Notes: generated by a model not told the origin, from the sequence alone. A stretch of 64,000 bases of DNA from JAUNSR01 sp036655355 (GCA_036655355.1 JAVVQG010000007.1:124001-188000), one strand, 5' to 3'. Numbered from the stretch's first letter, positions 16,745 through 26,653 are shown. Translations and numbers: made by a program.

Positions 16745-17935
16745 ATGCACTTGACATCCGATGACATCCGATTTATTCAGAAACACCTGAATGACGACAC
16801 CAATAAATTAATTCTTGCCGCTTCCAAATTCCCAAATCTAGATATACCCTTTCTGGCAGATCAAATTTTGGCAAGAAAACAGATCAAATCGAAGCTTCCG
16901 TATTGGTACGGTGAGGAATCTCTGATTTTCCCCTCCCGCATCGCAGCGGAACAATGCTCTTCTGAATCAACAGCCGAATACAAGCAACGCTTGGTAAAAG
17001 GAAAGGTGGTATGCGACCTGACCGGTGGTTTAGGTGTGGACTCTTATTATCTATCGAAACAAACCGTAAAATCGTATTATATTGAGCGATTTGAGAATTA
17101 TTGCGATGCAGCACGGAATAACTTTGCAGTTTTGGGCGCAAATCACATTGAAGTATTGCAGGGAGATAGCCGTGAGATACTTCCCTCTTTAGACGCTATC
17201 GATACGATCTATGTGGATCCGGCTCGTAGAAGCGATGTGAATAAACGGTTATTCGCGTTGGAGGATTGCGAACCCAACATCCTGGCGATGAAAGAGTCTT
17301 TACTTACGAAAGCAAAACGACTTATCATCAAAATCTCACCAATGGCTGACGTCAGACTTACGATGGAACTACTTCCGGAAACAACAGAAGTACATGTGAT
17401 ATCGGTAAAAAACGAATGCAAGGAACTGCTCTTTGTATTGGATGCAGAAAAAGTGAAGGATGATCCGGTACAACTTTTTTGCATCAACTTCAACACATCA
17501 GGTGAAGAGGAATCGTTCAGCTTTACACGCGCTCAAGAGAATGATGCAAATCCCGCTTATGCGACTGGAATCAAAAGCTATTTATATGAACCGAATGCAT
17601 CGGTACTTAAAGCGGGAGCTTTCAAACGGATTGCCACACATTTCGGCATTGAAAAATTGCAGATAAACAGCCACCTCTATACTTCAGATGAATTAATTAT
17701 GGATTTTCCGGGACGTATCTTTAAAACGGAAGAAACATTTGATTTCGCATCTAAAAATATTAAAAAGCTAAACAAATCAATACCCAAAGCAAACATCACG
17801 GTTCGCAATTTTCCGCTCAGCGTAGAGGATATCCGGAAAAAGACGGGGATTAAAGAGGGGGGAGAAATCTACCTCTTCGCCACTACACTCGGTAAAGATC
17901 TGAAGGTGCTGGTGAAAGGCTCGAAGTGTAAATAA
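16745..17935 (+). CDS. PG_1098-like class I methyltransferase with THUMP-like domain
   Basis: 396 residues. SAM-binding motif I is VVCDLTGGLGVDS (88-100), and YVDPARRSD about 70 residues later is the motif IV position. The C-terminal ~90 residues, with NFPLS and RKKTGIKEGG, resemble the THUMP-like and ferredoxin-like domains named after the P. gingivalis protein PG_1098. The family is typical of Bacteroidetes, and an RNA substrate is likely but unproven. It lies close upstream of the peptidase gene, which nevertheless has its own -7 box. Confidence 0.8.
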   Translation: MHLTSDDIRFIQKHLNDDTNKLILAASKFPNLDIPFLADQILARKQIKSKLPYWYGEESLIFPSRIAAEQCSSESTAEYKQRLVKGKVVCDLTGGLGVDSYYLSKQTVKSYYIERFENYCDAARNNFAVLGANHIEVLQGDSREILPSLDAIDTIYVDPARRSDVNKRLFALEDCEPNILAMKESLLTKAKRLIIKISPMADVRLTMELLPETTEVHVISVKNECKELLFVLDAEKVKDDPVQLFCINFNTSGEEESFSFTRAQENDANPAYATGIKSYLYEPNASVLKAGAFKRIATHFGIEKLQINSHLYTSDELIMDFPGRIFKTEETFDFASKNIKKLNKSIPKANITVRNFPLSVEDIRKKTGIKEGGEIYLFATTLGKDLKVLVKGSKCK

Positions 17936-17959
17936 ATTATCTTTTTTGATTAAAAATTA

Positions 17960-17967
17960 TATCTTTG
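17960..17967 (+). promoter_or_regulatory. -7 promoter box for the S46 peptidase gene
   Basis: TATCTTTG matches the consensus exactly and lies 26 bases before the ATG at 17994. An alternative start at 17946 would lie upstream of the transcription start, so the box decides the start. Confidence 0.6.
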
Positions 17968-17993
17968 TTCAAAACACTACATCTATTAATATA

Positions 17994-20159
17994 ATGAGAG
18001 TAAAAAAATTGATTTTACCTCTATTTGCTGCTGCGTTCCTTTCGGAAGCAAAAGCAGATGAAGGTATGTGGTTACTTCCCCTGTTGAATCAACAGAATGC
18101 GGGAATGATGAAAGAAAGAGGTTTGGAAATGGATGTGACGGATATCTACAATCCTGATTCCATCTCTTTAAAAGATGCTGTGGTACAATTCGGTCGTGGC
18201 TGTACGGGTGAGGTAATCTCTCCAGAGGGACTGGTGTTGACGAATCATCACTGCGGATACGGTTACATCCAGAATCACAGTTCTCTTGAACATGACTATC
18301 TTGAAAATGGATTCTGGGCGGCTAATCGTCAGGAGGAATTACCGAATGACGGACTTACCGTTACTTTTATTGATGCCATTGACGATGTGACAGCGTATGT
18401 TCAAGATGCACTTGCAAACGATAAGAATAAAGGCGAATTGGATTTTCTATCTCCCGCATACTTGAATAAGTTGGCTGTTGAAAAGAAAACGCGCCGTTTT
18501 TTAGATGAGAATCCGGGAATAGAAGTGGAGATCAAGCCTTTCTACGGAGGCAATAAATATTATATGTTTACCAAAAAGGTTTACTCCGATATTCGTCTGG
18601 TCGGCACCCCTCCTTCTGCTGTTGGTAAGTTCGGAGCAGATACAGACAATTGGATGTGGCCTCGTCATACCGGAGATTTCTCTATTTTCCGAATCTATGC
18701 GGATAAAGAGGGTAAACCCGCACCATACTCAAAAGAGAATGAACCCCTTAAAGTGAAAAAATATTTCAACATCTCGTTGAAAGGGATACAAGCCGACGAT
18801 TTCGCCATGGTGATGGGCTTCCCCGGAAGAACCAACCATTTCTACACCCCTGCCGAAGTGGTGGAAAGACGTGATCTGGAAAATGACGTTCGTGTAAAAG
18901 TTCGTGACATCCGTCAGAACATCATGTTGGATGCCATGTTAAAGAATCCGGCTACAAAGATCCGCTATGCCAGCAAGTATGCCTCTTCTACGAACTCCTA
19001 TAAAAGTTCGAAAGGAATGAACCGCATGATCGGCATGCAGGATTTGGTTGGACTGAAGGAGCAGGAACAAGCGGCACTTCTTTCTTATGCACGTACCAAT
19101 AACAAACCGGAATACATTTCCGCAGTTGATTCTATCCAAAAAATCGTAGCAGAGCGTGCTAATCTGAAGTTCAGAAGGATGATGCTTCAAGAAACATTCT
19201 TCACAGGGATTGAATTCACTTCGGTTCCGACAAATACGGCTTCCTTGGAACTTGCTCTCGAGAAGAAAGATAAGGCTGCAATCATACAGGAGAGTGAGAA
19301 ACTTCAGAATTCATTCAATAATTGGGCCGACAAGAACTACGAAGCGGAATTGGATCAAAAAATCGCGATCGCTCTGATTAAATATTATCAGGAACAGGTT
19401 CCGGCACAAGAACGACCCGCTATCTTTACGGTAATTGATAAATCGTATAAAGGAGATGCAGCTGCTTTCATCACAGACGCATTCTCAACTTCGATTTACG
19501 GTTCGGCTGCGAATTTTGAACGCTTTAAGGCGAAACCTACGCTAAAAAAACTAACCGGTGATCCGCTTATCCTTTTCGCAAAATCAATTCGTGAAGAGCG
19601 CGCACAGCTTGATAAAGCGCTCAAAACCATGGATGAGAATTTTGCTATCGCTCACAAAAGCTATGTGAAAGGGTTAATGGAGATCAATGGTGACAATCCG
19701 ATGTACCCGGATGCGAACCTGACGCTTCGTCTTACCTATGGTAATGTAAAATCTTTAAATGCTGCGGATGCGGTTACTTATGATTATTACACTTCAATGG
19801 ATGGTATCATGGAAAAAGAGGATGCTTCCAACTGGGAATTCGTGGTTCCGGAGAAACTCAAGACATTATATCATGCAAAAGATTTCGGTGATTACGCGAT
19901 GAACAACGGGAAGATGCCTGTTTGCTTTGTTGCCAACACCCACACGACAGGAGGGAATTCCGGCAGTCCGGTGATCAATGCGAGCGGAGAGCTGATCGGT
20001 ACCGGCTTCGACCGAAATTGGGAAGGCATTAGCGGAGATATCCAATATCAGCCCCGATTCCAGCGTACCTTGTGTGTGGATATCCGTTATACACTTTTCA
20101 TCATTGAGAAATATGCGGGTGCGAAACACCTCATCGAAGAGATGACAATTATCCGATAA
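17994..20159 (+). CDS. S46 dipeptidyl peptidase, DPP11 type (Asp/Glu-specific)
   Basis: 721 residues with a signal peptide (hydrophobic 5-16, cleavage near AKA-D at 21-22). The chymotrypsin-like triad is His85 (TNHHCGYG), Asp228 (RHTGDFS) and Ser656 (GGNSGSPV). In the characterised P. gingivalis enzyme these are His85, Asp227 and Ser655. The residue that sets P1 specificity is Arg in DPP11 and Gly in DPP7; here FDRN has Arg674, so release of dipeptides after Asp or Glu is predicted. Length (720 in PgDPP11) and spacing agree. It is periplasmic and feeds peptide-based nutrition. Confidence 0.9.
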   Translation: MRVKKLILPLFAAAFLSEAKADEGMWLLPLLNQQNAGMMKERGLEMDVTDIYNPDSISLKDAVVQFGRGCTGEVISPEGLVLTNHHCGYGYIQNHSSLEHDYLENGFWAANRQEELPNDGLTVTFIDAIDDVTAYVQDALANDKNKGELDFLSPAYLNKLAVEKKTRRFLDENPGIEVEIKPFYGGNKYYMFTKKVYSDIRLVGTPPSAVGKFGADTDNWMWPRHTGDFSIFRIYADKEGKPAPYSKENEPLKVKKYFNISLKGIQADDFAMVMGFPGRTNHFYTPAEVVERRDLENDVRVKVRDIRQNIMLDAMLKNPATKIRYASKYASSTNSYKSSKGMNRMIGMQDLVGLKEQEQAALLSYARTNNKPEYISAVDSIQKIVAERANLKFRRMMLQETFFTGIEFTSVPTNTASLELALEKKDKAAIIQESEKLQNSFNNWADKNYEAELDQKIAIALIKYYQEQVPAQERPAIFTVIDKSYKGDAAAFITDAFSTSIYGSAANFERFKAKPTLKKLTGDPLILFAKSIREERAQLDKALKTMDENFAIAHKSYVKGLMEINGDNPMYPDANLTLRLTYGNVKSLNAADAVTYDYYTSMDGIMEKEDASNWEFVVPEKLKTLYHAKDFGDYAMNNGKMPVCFVANTHTTGGNSGSPVINASGELIGTGFDRNWEGISGDIQYQPRFQRTLCVDIRYTLFIIEKYAGAKHLIEEMTIIR

Positions 20160-20189
20160 CCAAGTATTGACTTTCAATATATAACGACG

Positions 20190-20234
20190 AATCCCCCGAT
20201 TCTACCCTTTACAGGGGGTACGAATCGGGGGATT
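20190..20234. terminator. terminator between the peptidase and threonine aldolase genes
   Basis: A 13-bp stem (20190-20202 with 20222-20234) carries CCCCC/GGGGG at its core. It lies between convergent genes. Confidence 0.8.
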
Positions 20235-20236
20235 TG

Positions 20237-21265
20237 TTATTTTACGGCTGCCACTTGTTTGACACAGGCGATAAAACCTTCAATATCTGCTTCTGTGGTA
20301 TCAAAAGAGGTTACTAATCTGATCTCATTGAGATCCTCCTTCCAAAAATAGAAAAAATAACTTTTTAGTAATTCGTCAATCCACTCTCGTGGCATTTGTA
20401 GGAAGAGGGCATTCGTTTCAGGCTTTTGAGTAAACTTCACCTGGGAAAACTTCGATAACTCCATATATAAGGTAGCCGCCATCTTATTGGCATGTTTCGC
20501 ATTTCGAAGCCATAGGTCATTTTCAAAATAGGCCGTGAACTGGCAACTAAGGAATCGCATCTTCGATGCAAGCTGTGCTGATTGTTTGCGAATGTAACGG
20601 GCTTCCTCCTTTAAGGAAGGATTTAAGATTACCACACATTCGCCAATCATCAAACCATTCTTTGTTCCTCCGAAACTTACGACATCAATTCCGCAATCCG
20701 TAGTCATTTCTTTCAACGAAACACCAAGATAAGCGGCAGCATTTGCGATTCGTGCACCATCCATATGCACATACATCCCGTATTCACGAGCTAAAGCTGT
20801 GATGGCTTTCAATTCGTCTAACGTATATACGGTGCCTAGTTCGGTACATTGTGACAAATAGATTGCTTTGGGCTGTGAATGATGGTGATCTCCGAAACCT
20901 TTCAGATAGGGTTTAATCAGCTCCGGTGTCAACTTGCCGTCGGGTGCATCGATCGGACGAATCTGCGAACCGGTCATCTTGCACGGAGCTCCACATTCAT
21001 CAACATAGATATGCGCTGTTTCGGCACAAATAATACTGTGATACGATCGGGTAAGAATCTGCAATGCAACGGCATTTGCACCGGTTCCGTTAAATACGAA
21101 AAGCGTTTCTACCTCATCACCAAACTGTTCTTTGAAATTTACTTCGGCTTGGCGAGTCCAACAATCATCGCCGTACCCGAAAGCGTGTTCATGATTTGCA
21201 TTTGTAATTGCGGCAAGAACGGAAGGATGAATTCCTGAATTATTATCAGATGCGAAACTTCTCAT
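20237..21265 (-). CDS. low-specificity L-threonine aldolase
   Basis: 342 residues, PLP fold type I. Lys202 in SFGGTKNG binds PLP, Asp169 in HMDGAR contacts the pyridine nitrogen, and FNGTGANA (58-65) forms the phosphate cup. It cleaves threonine or allo-threonine to glycine and acetaldehyde, or runs in reverse. Length is normal. It has its own promoter and shares a terminator with the facing peptidase gene. Confidence 0.88.
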   Translation of the reverse strand: MRSFASDNNSGIHPSVLAAITNANHEHAFGYGDDCWTRQAEVNFKEQFGDEVETLFVFNGTGANAVALQILTRSYHSIICAETAHIYVDECGAPCKMTGSQIRPIDAPDGKLTPELIKPYLKGFGDHHHSQPKAIYLSQCTELGTVYTLDELKAITALAREYGMYVHMDGARIANAAAYLGVSLKEMTTDCGIDVVSFGGTKNGLMIGECVVILNPSLKEEARYIRKQSAQLASKMRFLSCQFTAYFENDLWLRNAKHANKMAATLYMELSKFSQVKFTQKPETNALFLQMPREWIDELLKSYFFYFWKEDLNEIRLVTSFDTTEADIEGFIACVKQVAAVK

Positions 21266-21292
21266 TGAAATAGAATTTAATTAGGATTTTTG

Positions 21293-21322
21293 CAAACTTA
21301 CACCCTTTCCTTCAAACAACAA
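21293..21322 (-). promoter_or_regulatory. promoter of the threonine aldolase gene
   Basis: On the minus strand TTG (21322-21320), a 19-base spacer and TAAGTTTG (21300-21293) lie 27 bases before the start. Confidence 0.6.
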
Positions 21323-21424
21323 TCCCTTTTATTCCTTAATTTACTCATCCTTCCACCCCTTTTTATTGTTATAATAGAGACCGAAACATCTTAACTCACC
21401 TGTTGAAAAATAGACGATACACAA

Positions 21425-23440
21425 ATGAGATTTTATCTATACCTTCCAATCCTTTGCTTTCTTCTTTATTTGTCGGCTTCTCCGATAAAAAGGGAGCAAC
21501 AGAATCATACGCCGTTACAGGATTCTACATTCATCTTAATCAATGAGACTGATTTCCCCTCCTTCCTAAACAGCTATTCGAAGATATTTTTGAATGCGCT
21601 CTCTATGGAAACATCTCTATGCTCGATTCCTCCGGGTTGGGAACCTTCTAAAGAACTCATGTCGCGGTATTGCATCCGGAAGCTTAACGATTCTCTAACC
21701 TATTTCGCAGGATTCATCGACATTGACAAAGATGCCGATCTAAAAAAGTTCAGGAAGTTGGGAATCGAATTTCACGAGGAAGATTACCCCTCCTCCATGG
21801 TATGCATACCGCTCAACTCTTTGTGTGAGTTTCTAAGATTAAAAGGAATTTTGCGATTCGAAATTACACGTAAAGCAAAGAATTTGCTGGATGTGGCTCG
21901 TCCCGCCGTTAATGCCCAGGTTTTATTCTCAAGCGAAGAGTTACGTTCTAAATATAACGGTGCGGGAATCGTCATCGGAATTGTAGATTATGGTTTTGAT
22001 TACAATCATCCTGATTTCTATGATGCGGATGGTCAGTTTTCACGGATTAAAAGGGTTTGGGAACAGGCTAATTCGAAAGGTATTCCTCCCGTGGGATTCA
22101 AATATGGAACCGAATTCTCCTCTCCCCAGGAAATTAGTGCGGCCATGACGGATACCGAAACGGAAACCCACGGGACACACGTTGCCGGGATTGCAGCAGG
22201 AAGCGGCTCCGGTACCGATTTTTACGGATTAGCGTCTGCTGCTGAGTTGGTATTCGTCTCTACTACCCGAACAGACGGCGCCATTGCGGACGGACTTAAA
22301 TACGTATTGGATTATGCTCGCAAAGTAAATAAGCCCTGTGTTGTAAATTTCAGTATCGGCTCACAGACAGGCCCCCACGATGGCACTTCCTCTTTTGACC
22401 GTCTCTGTGACAGACGTGCTGCCAAAGGGATTCTTTTTGCCGGGGCCGTTGGTAATAATGGTTTGACCGATATCTATATATCAAAAAAGTTTACAGGAGA
22501 TGCGGCGGATACGATTGTTTATACCGGTGTGGTCATGCCGGATGAATCGATTGATGTAATTGCTGATTTCTGGGCTTCACCGGAATCGGTGTTCGGAATC
22601 GGGGTGAATCTAGTGGATACCCTTACGGGAAAAACGGTTGCAAATTCACCTCTTTTCTATTCAGGAGGTGTAAAAGGAAATGTTCGGTCTTACAACCTAC
22701 ACTACGGGGAAGCGGTCTATGTTATTCAGATTGCCTCGGATATCTCCCCTTTCAATAATAAACCCAATGAATTGGTACAGATTTCCAAGATAACAACACT
22801 TCCGAATATAATACCGGTAATAGCGATCAGCAGTTCAAAAGAGGGGTTTGTGGAAGGATGGTGCTCCTATGGGGTATTCTCCGCTGTGGGACTTCCATAT
22901 CCTTATATGAACGGCAACACTTCGCATACGGTAAATGAGATCGGAGGTACCGGGAACAGTATCATTTCGGCCGGTGCATTCTGTACCAAAAACGTTTGGA
23001 CTGCATATGATAATGAAGAGTATCATTATGCACCTACCGCCATTTTAGGTGATATCGCCGACTTTTCATCCAGAGGACCAACTGCTGACGGTCGAATCAA
23101 GCCGGATATCAGTTGTCCCGGATATGGTGTGGTATCTGCGTTCAACCGCTATTTTGACGGCGTCTATCCCCCTAACTACTACAAAGTAAAACCGGTAAAT
23201 TTTCAAGGAAACACCTTTTATTATGGTATATTGCAGGGCACTTCGGAAGCCTCTCCGATTGTAGCCGGTGCATTGGCGCTATGGCTTCAGCAGAATCCGG
23301 AATTAGATATCGGAGTTGTCAAAAAGATCATCCAAAGCAGTGCAACACCGGGGGGCACGATGCCTTTACCCAATAACGAATGGGGCTGGGGGATTTTGAA
23401 TACGGCTTCAGGAATACAGTCTGAATATCTTTCTCCTTAA
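21425..23440 (+). CDS. secreted S8 (subtilisin-like) serine peptidase
   Basis: 671 residues. It has an N-terminal signal or anchor (about 3-19), a pro-region to about 165, then the subtilase domain. The triad is Asp188 (GIVDYGFD), His249 (ETHGTHVAG) and Ser607 (GTSEASPIVAG), with the oxyanion Asn in AVGNNG. A ~200-residue insertion between the His and Ser blocks may be a PA-like or beta domain. There is no obvious C-terminal sorting domain. It is probably periplasmic or surface-exposed and acts on peptides. Confidence 0.88.
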   Translation: MRFYLYLPILCFLLYLSASPIKREQQNHTPLQDSTFILINETDFPSFLNSYSKIFLNALSMETSLCSIPPGWEPSKELMSRYCIRKLNDSLTYFAGFIDIDKDADLKKFRKLGIEFHEEDYPSSMVCIPLNSLCEFLRLKGILRFEITRKAKNLLDVARPAVNAQVLFSSEELRSKYNGAGIVIGIVDYGFDYNHPDFYDADGQFSRIKRVWEQANSKGIPPVGFKYGTEFSSPQEISAAMTDTETETHGTHVAGIAAGSGSGTDFYGLASAAELVFVSTTRTDGAIADGLKYVLDYARKVNKPCVVNFSIGSQTGPHDGTSSFDRLCDRRAAKGILFAGAVGNNGLTDIYISKKFTGDAADTIVYTGVVMPDESIDVIADFWASPESVFGIGVNLVDTLTGKTVANSPLFYSGGVKGNVRSYNLHYGEAVYVIQIASDISPFNNKPNELVQISKITTLPNIIPVIAISSSKEGFVEGWCSYGVFSAVGLPYPYMNGNTSHTVNEIGGTGNSIISAGAFCTKNVWTAYDNEEYHYAPTAILGDIADFSSRGPTADGRIKPDISCPGYGVVSAFNRYFDGVYPPNYYKVKPVNFQGNTFYYGILQGTSEASPIVAGALALWLQQNPELDIGVVKKIIQSSATPGGTMPLPNNEWGWGILNTASGIQSEYLSP

Positions 23441-23448
23441 CACTCCCC

Positions 23449-23490
23449 TTTTTCCAAAAGGTTCCTTTGATTTTTCCAAAAGGTTCCTGC
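23449..23490 (+). repeat. 18-bp direct repeat after the S8 peptidase gene
   Basis: TTTTTCCAAAAGGTTCCT occurs twice with about 22-base periodicity just after the stop codon. Each copy can fold a small CCTTTT/AAAAGG hairpin. An inverted repeat CTTCAG-TACT-CTGAAG follows near 23500. The role is unknown. Confidence 0.6.
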
Positions 23491-23581
23491 ATAAATGCTT
23501 CTTCAGTACTCTGAAGCACGCTATTCTTCCGATTACCTCTCCTTCAAAGAATACTGCTTTGATGCAAACATAGAAAAAAAC

Positions 23582-23624
23582 AAAGAGGCTGTCTGAAAAC
23601 AAATTGTTCTCAGACAGCCTCTTT
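23582..23624. terminator. bidirectional terminator before proS 3' end
   Basis: A 15-bp stem (23582-23596 with 23610-23624, core GAGGCTGTCTGA) has an A-run on the left and T5 on the right. It serves the convergent S8 peptidase and proS genes. Confidence 0.85.
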
Positions 23625-23644
23625 TTACACCTATCTTATATCGA

Positions 23645-25126
23645 TTAATAAGCTCTTGCAAATAACACACGCTGTGCAGATGGTTTACCTGTAACCATAC
23701 AAACACCCGGAGTTTTATCGCCATCCAAAGGAATACAACGGATCGTTGCTTTCGTTTGTTCTTTGATATATTCTTCCGTTTCAGGTGTACCATCCCAATG
23801 TGCAAGGATGAAACCGCCCTCTTCGATTTTCTCTTTGAATTCTTCCCATGTATCAACCGTCTTCGTTGTTGATTCACGCATGTCATACGCTTTCTTGAAG
23901 ATATTAGCCTGAATTTCATCCAATAGCTCTTTCACTACTGTTTCGATGTTATCCTGACACATTGTTTCTTTTGTTAACGTATCACGACGGAATACTTCAA
24001 TCGTATTGTTTTCAAGATCACGTCCGCCCATTACCAAACGAACCGGAACACCTTTCAACTCATATTCGGCGAATTTCCAACCTGGTTTTTTATTTTCCGA
24101 ATTATCGTATTTTACGGAGATTCCCAAAGCCTTCAATTTCTTAGTGATCTCAGCCACACGCTCATTAATCTGTGCTAGCTGCTCATCATTACGGTGAATC
24201 GGAATGATTACAACCTGGATCGGCGCCAACTTCGGAGGTAGTACCAATCCGTTGTCATCCGAGTGAGTCATGATCAGAGCTCCCATCAAACGGGTAGAAA
24301 CACCCCATGATGTTGCCCAAACCAATTCCTGTTTACCCTCTTTGTTCGTAAAGGTAACATCGAATGCTTTCGCGAAGTTCTGACCTAGGAAGTGAGATGT
24401 ACCGGATTGAAGTGCTTTTCCATCCTGCATCATCGCCTCAATTGTATAGGTATCAACAGCTCCGGCAAAACGTTCGTTTGCTGATTTCACACCTTTGATA
24501 ACCGGAACAGCCATAAATTCTTCAGCAAAAGTTCCGTATACATTGATCATCTGTCTTGTTTCTGCAATAGCTTCCTCTGCCGTAGCATGAGCCGTATGGC
24601 CCTCCTGCCACAAGAATTCAGCCGTACGAAGGAACATACGTGTACGCATCTCCCAGCGAACTACGTTTGCCCATTGATTGCAAAGGATTGGAAGGTCTCT
24701 CCAAGACTGGATCCAACCTTTATATGTATTCCAGATGATTGTTTCAGATGTTGGACGAACAATCAGTTCCTCTTCTAATTTTGCCTCCGGATCCACTACT
24801 ACACCTGACCCATCGGGATTGTTTTTCAGACGATAATGCGTTACCACTGCACATTCCTTAGCAAAACCTTCAACGTGGTCTGCTTCTTTGCTTAGGAAAG
24901 ATTTGGGGATAAACAAAGGGAAATATGCATTCTGATGACCCGTTTCTTTAAACATATCGTCAAGTTGACGTTGCATCTTCTCCCAAATAGCATATCCGTA
25001 AGGTTTAATAACCATACAACCACGCACTGCTGAGTTCTCAGCAAGTTCTGCCTTTGTAACCAGGTCATTATACCACTGAGAATAACTTACGCTGCGCGGA
25101 GTTAATTCTTTTAATTCTTTTGCCAT
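23645..25126 (-). CDS. proS: prolyl-tRNA synthetase, archaeal/eukaryotic (type 3) form
   Basis: 493 residues. It lacks the inserted editing domain of the E. coli form and has the C-terminal extension of type 3 enzymes ending in a Tyr (LFARAY). Class II motifs are visible: motif 2 region RWEMRTRMFLRTAEFLWQEGHTAH and motif 3 region GVSTRLMGALIM. The anticodon-binding domain begins near APIQVVIIP. It charges tRNA-Pro. A possible -7 box lies at 25194-25201. Confidence 0.95.
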   Translation of the reverse strand: MAKELKELTPRSVSYSQWYNDLVTKAELAENSAVRGCMVIKPYGYAIWEKMQRQLDDMFKETGHQNAYFPLFIPKSFLSKEADHVEGFAKECAVVTHYRLKNNPDGSGVVVDPEAKLEEELIVRPTSETIIWNTYKGWIQSWRDLPILCNQWANVVRWEMRTRMFLRTAEFLWQEGHTAHATAEEAIAETRQMINVYGTFAEEFMAVPVIKGVKSANERFAGAVDTYTIEAMMQDGKALQSGTSHFLGQNFAKAFDVTFTNKEGKQELVWATSWGVSTRLMGALIMTHSDDNGLVLPPKLAPIQVVIIPIHRNDEQLAQINERVAEITKKLKALGISVKYDNSENKKPGWKFAEYELKGVPVRLVMGGRDLENNTIEVFRRDTLTKETMCQDNIETVVKELLDEIQANIFKKAYDMRESTTKTVDTWEEFKEKIEEGGFILAHWDGTPETEEYIKEQTKATIRCIPLDGDKTPGVCMVTGKPSAQRVLFARAY

Positions 25127-25193
25127 GTTAATATTACATTATAATTATCGTCATCTCCGAACTCGCGCCTTCTATGCCCGCTCAAGAGACGTG

Positions 25194-25201
25194 CAAAAAT
25201 A
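25194..25201 (-). promoter_or_regulatory. -7 promoter box for proS
   Basis: TATTTTTG on the minus strand matches TAnnTTTG and lies 68 bases before the start. It stands just downstream of the preceding gene's terminator. Confidence 0.4.
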
Positions 25202-25205
25202 CAAA

Positions 25206-25236
25206 AAAGTCCCGATTCTATTCGAATCCGGACTTT
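25206..25236 (-). terminator. terminator of the small secreted-protein gene
   Basis: A 13-bp stem with one mismatch (25206-25218 with 25224-25236) is followed on the minus strand by a T-run. Confidence 0.75.
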
Positions 25237-25294
25237 CCTATTTTTAATAAATTATCTAATAAACACTGTAAGTCGACAATTTTAAAAGTAGATG

Positions 25295-25879
25295 CTACAT
25301 ATTCCGGATGTTAAATCCTTCCGGTACTGTGAATGTTTCCGGTGACACTTCCGGATTCTCCTCTATCGAAGTTGCCACGAGTTCCACTTTCTTCGCATCT
25401 CCGTAAGTAGCAACCGATTTCAACAATAGCCCTTTATAAATCCAAGCCGTTGTTTCTACCTTTAATCCTTCATTCTCAAATTCAGCTGTATACACCGTAC
25501 ATTTCTTATTTAGAAATTCCACTGTACCCGTTGCTTTAATGTTGAATTTCTTAATCACCTCCGGTGTGAGATCGTTGTAATTGATATCACTTTCAGGGCG
25601 CACATATTTAACTCCGCTCTTTTGTGGATAATTAAGAACATAAACCGTATCCTTATTCGTGATGGTAGCAATCTCTACTCCCATCATATACATTTTCATG
25701 CATAAGAGGTTTCCGTAGTCATCAGAATATTGTGTCATCGGGATGGAGTTACCATCGGTAATCATCTCATACTGAATAATCGAAGATTTCAAACCCTCAC
25801 CCCTTGTATTAAGCTGAGCTTTCAACGGAAGTAAAAGGAGAAGAAACAATGATAAAAGGGAAAAAGCTTTACGATTCAT
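25295..25879 (-). CDS. secreted protein, LolA/DUF4412-like
   Basis: 194 residues from the ATG at 25879; a GTG 9 bases upstream is also possible. A signal peptide is clear (LLSLFLLLLLPLKAQ). The mature part has the strand pattern of LolA-like or DUF4412 proteins: a small hydrophobic-ligand barrel with CTVYTAEF, TTAWIYKG and EENPEVSPETF. The same ordered blocks occur in the protein at 57612-58199 (KCDLYKF, THWVYKG, EENPSIDAALF), so the two are paralogues. The function is unknown; it is probably periplasmic. Confidence 0.7.
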   Translation of the reverse strand: MNRKAFSLLSLFLLLLLPLKAQLNTRGEGLKSSIIQYEMITDGNSIPMTQYSDDYGNLLCMKMYMMGVEIATITNKDTVYVLNYPQKSGVKYVRPESDINYNDLTPEVIKKFNIKATGTVEFLNKKCTVYTAEFENEGLKVETTAWIYKGLLLKSVATYGDAKKVELVATSIEENPEVSPETFTVPEGFNIRNM

Positions 25880-25993
25880 ATCCTTCACAGTTAGGTAAAT
25901 ATAAAAATAAAACAGTTCGGAGTTAGGTTTGTTCGTTATTTACCCCAATTATAAGGAATATTTAGGCGTTTTGCCGGAAATCGAGACCGATGT

Positions 25994-26653
25994 TCAGTTC
26001 TTATTGAGTTTCTTTCGTTTTGCCTTCTTCACCATCTCATCATTCGGAATCAGATAGATGGTAACACGTCTGTTTTTGGCTCTGTTCTCCATTGAGTCGT
26101 TCGTGAATAAGGGTTGTGAAGCACCAAAGGCGTATATCTTCATGTTTGATTCGGGAATTCCCTGCGTTTTGTACCATTCGAAAACACCCTGTGCACGACC
26201 TTGGGAAATTCGTTGAAGGTAGGTTTCACTTCCCGTATTATCTGAATGTCCGGTTACCAGCATTGTCGTCAGGCCTTGTCTCATAAACGTGAGGATAGGT
26301 CCCAATGCAAGCTCCGGATTAGGCAAAAGAGTTGTTTCATTCGGAGGAAATATGACCGAGGAAGGAATCGAGACTTTCAGTACCTCTCCGTTGCGGATCG
26401 TCGATACAATTGCTCCGTTGATGTTTTTTAGCTTTTTTGCTTCAACGAGCATGAATTTCTTGATTTCTTCGCCTGATTTCCCTCCTATTACTTCCCCTTT
26501 TTCCTCTTCAAAGCTCTTCTGCGGAATGCTTTCATTTTTTTGTCTCATCTTCAGAGTCCACGTATTCTTGCCCACAGTCTCTTCCGAAAAGAGTGGTGAT
26601 GAAAACGAAAGCAGCGCGAAACAAATGAAAATACCTGATATTGACTTCTTCAT
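25994..26653 (-). CDS. OmpA-family peptidoglycan-binding protein
   Basis: 219 residues from the ATG at 26653, where a signal peptide starts (KKSISGIFICFALLSFSS). The C-terminal ~110 residues are an OmpA domain: VTGHSDNTGS, RAQGVFEWY, YAFGASQP and the NRRV segment that contacts diaminopimelate. The N-terminal 80 residues are charged and unassigned. It anchors the outer membrane or a complex to the cell wall. Confidence 0.85.
   Translation of the reverse strand: MKKSISGIFICFALLSFSSPLFSEETVGKNTWTLKMRQKNESIPQKSFEEEKGEVIGGKSGEEIKKFMLVEAKKLKNINGAIVSTIRNGEVLKVSIPSSVIFPPNETTLLPNPELALGPILTFMRQGLTTMLVTGHSDNTGSETYLQRISQGRAQGVFEWYKTQGIPESNMKIYAFGASQPLFTNDSMENRAKNRRVTIYLIPNDEMVKKAKRKKLNKN

Noticed and set aside
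17946..17993. Longer N-terminus for the DPP11-like peptidase
   Set aside because: It lies upstream of the likely transcription start and spoils the signal peptide and the match to known numbering.
25210..25230. TTCGAATCC resembling a tRNA T-arm
   Set aside because: It is one arm of an intrinsic terminator; no acceptor, D or anticodon arms are nearby.
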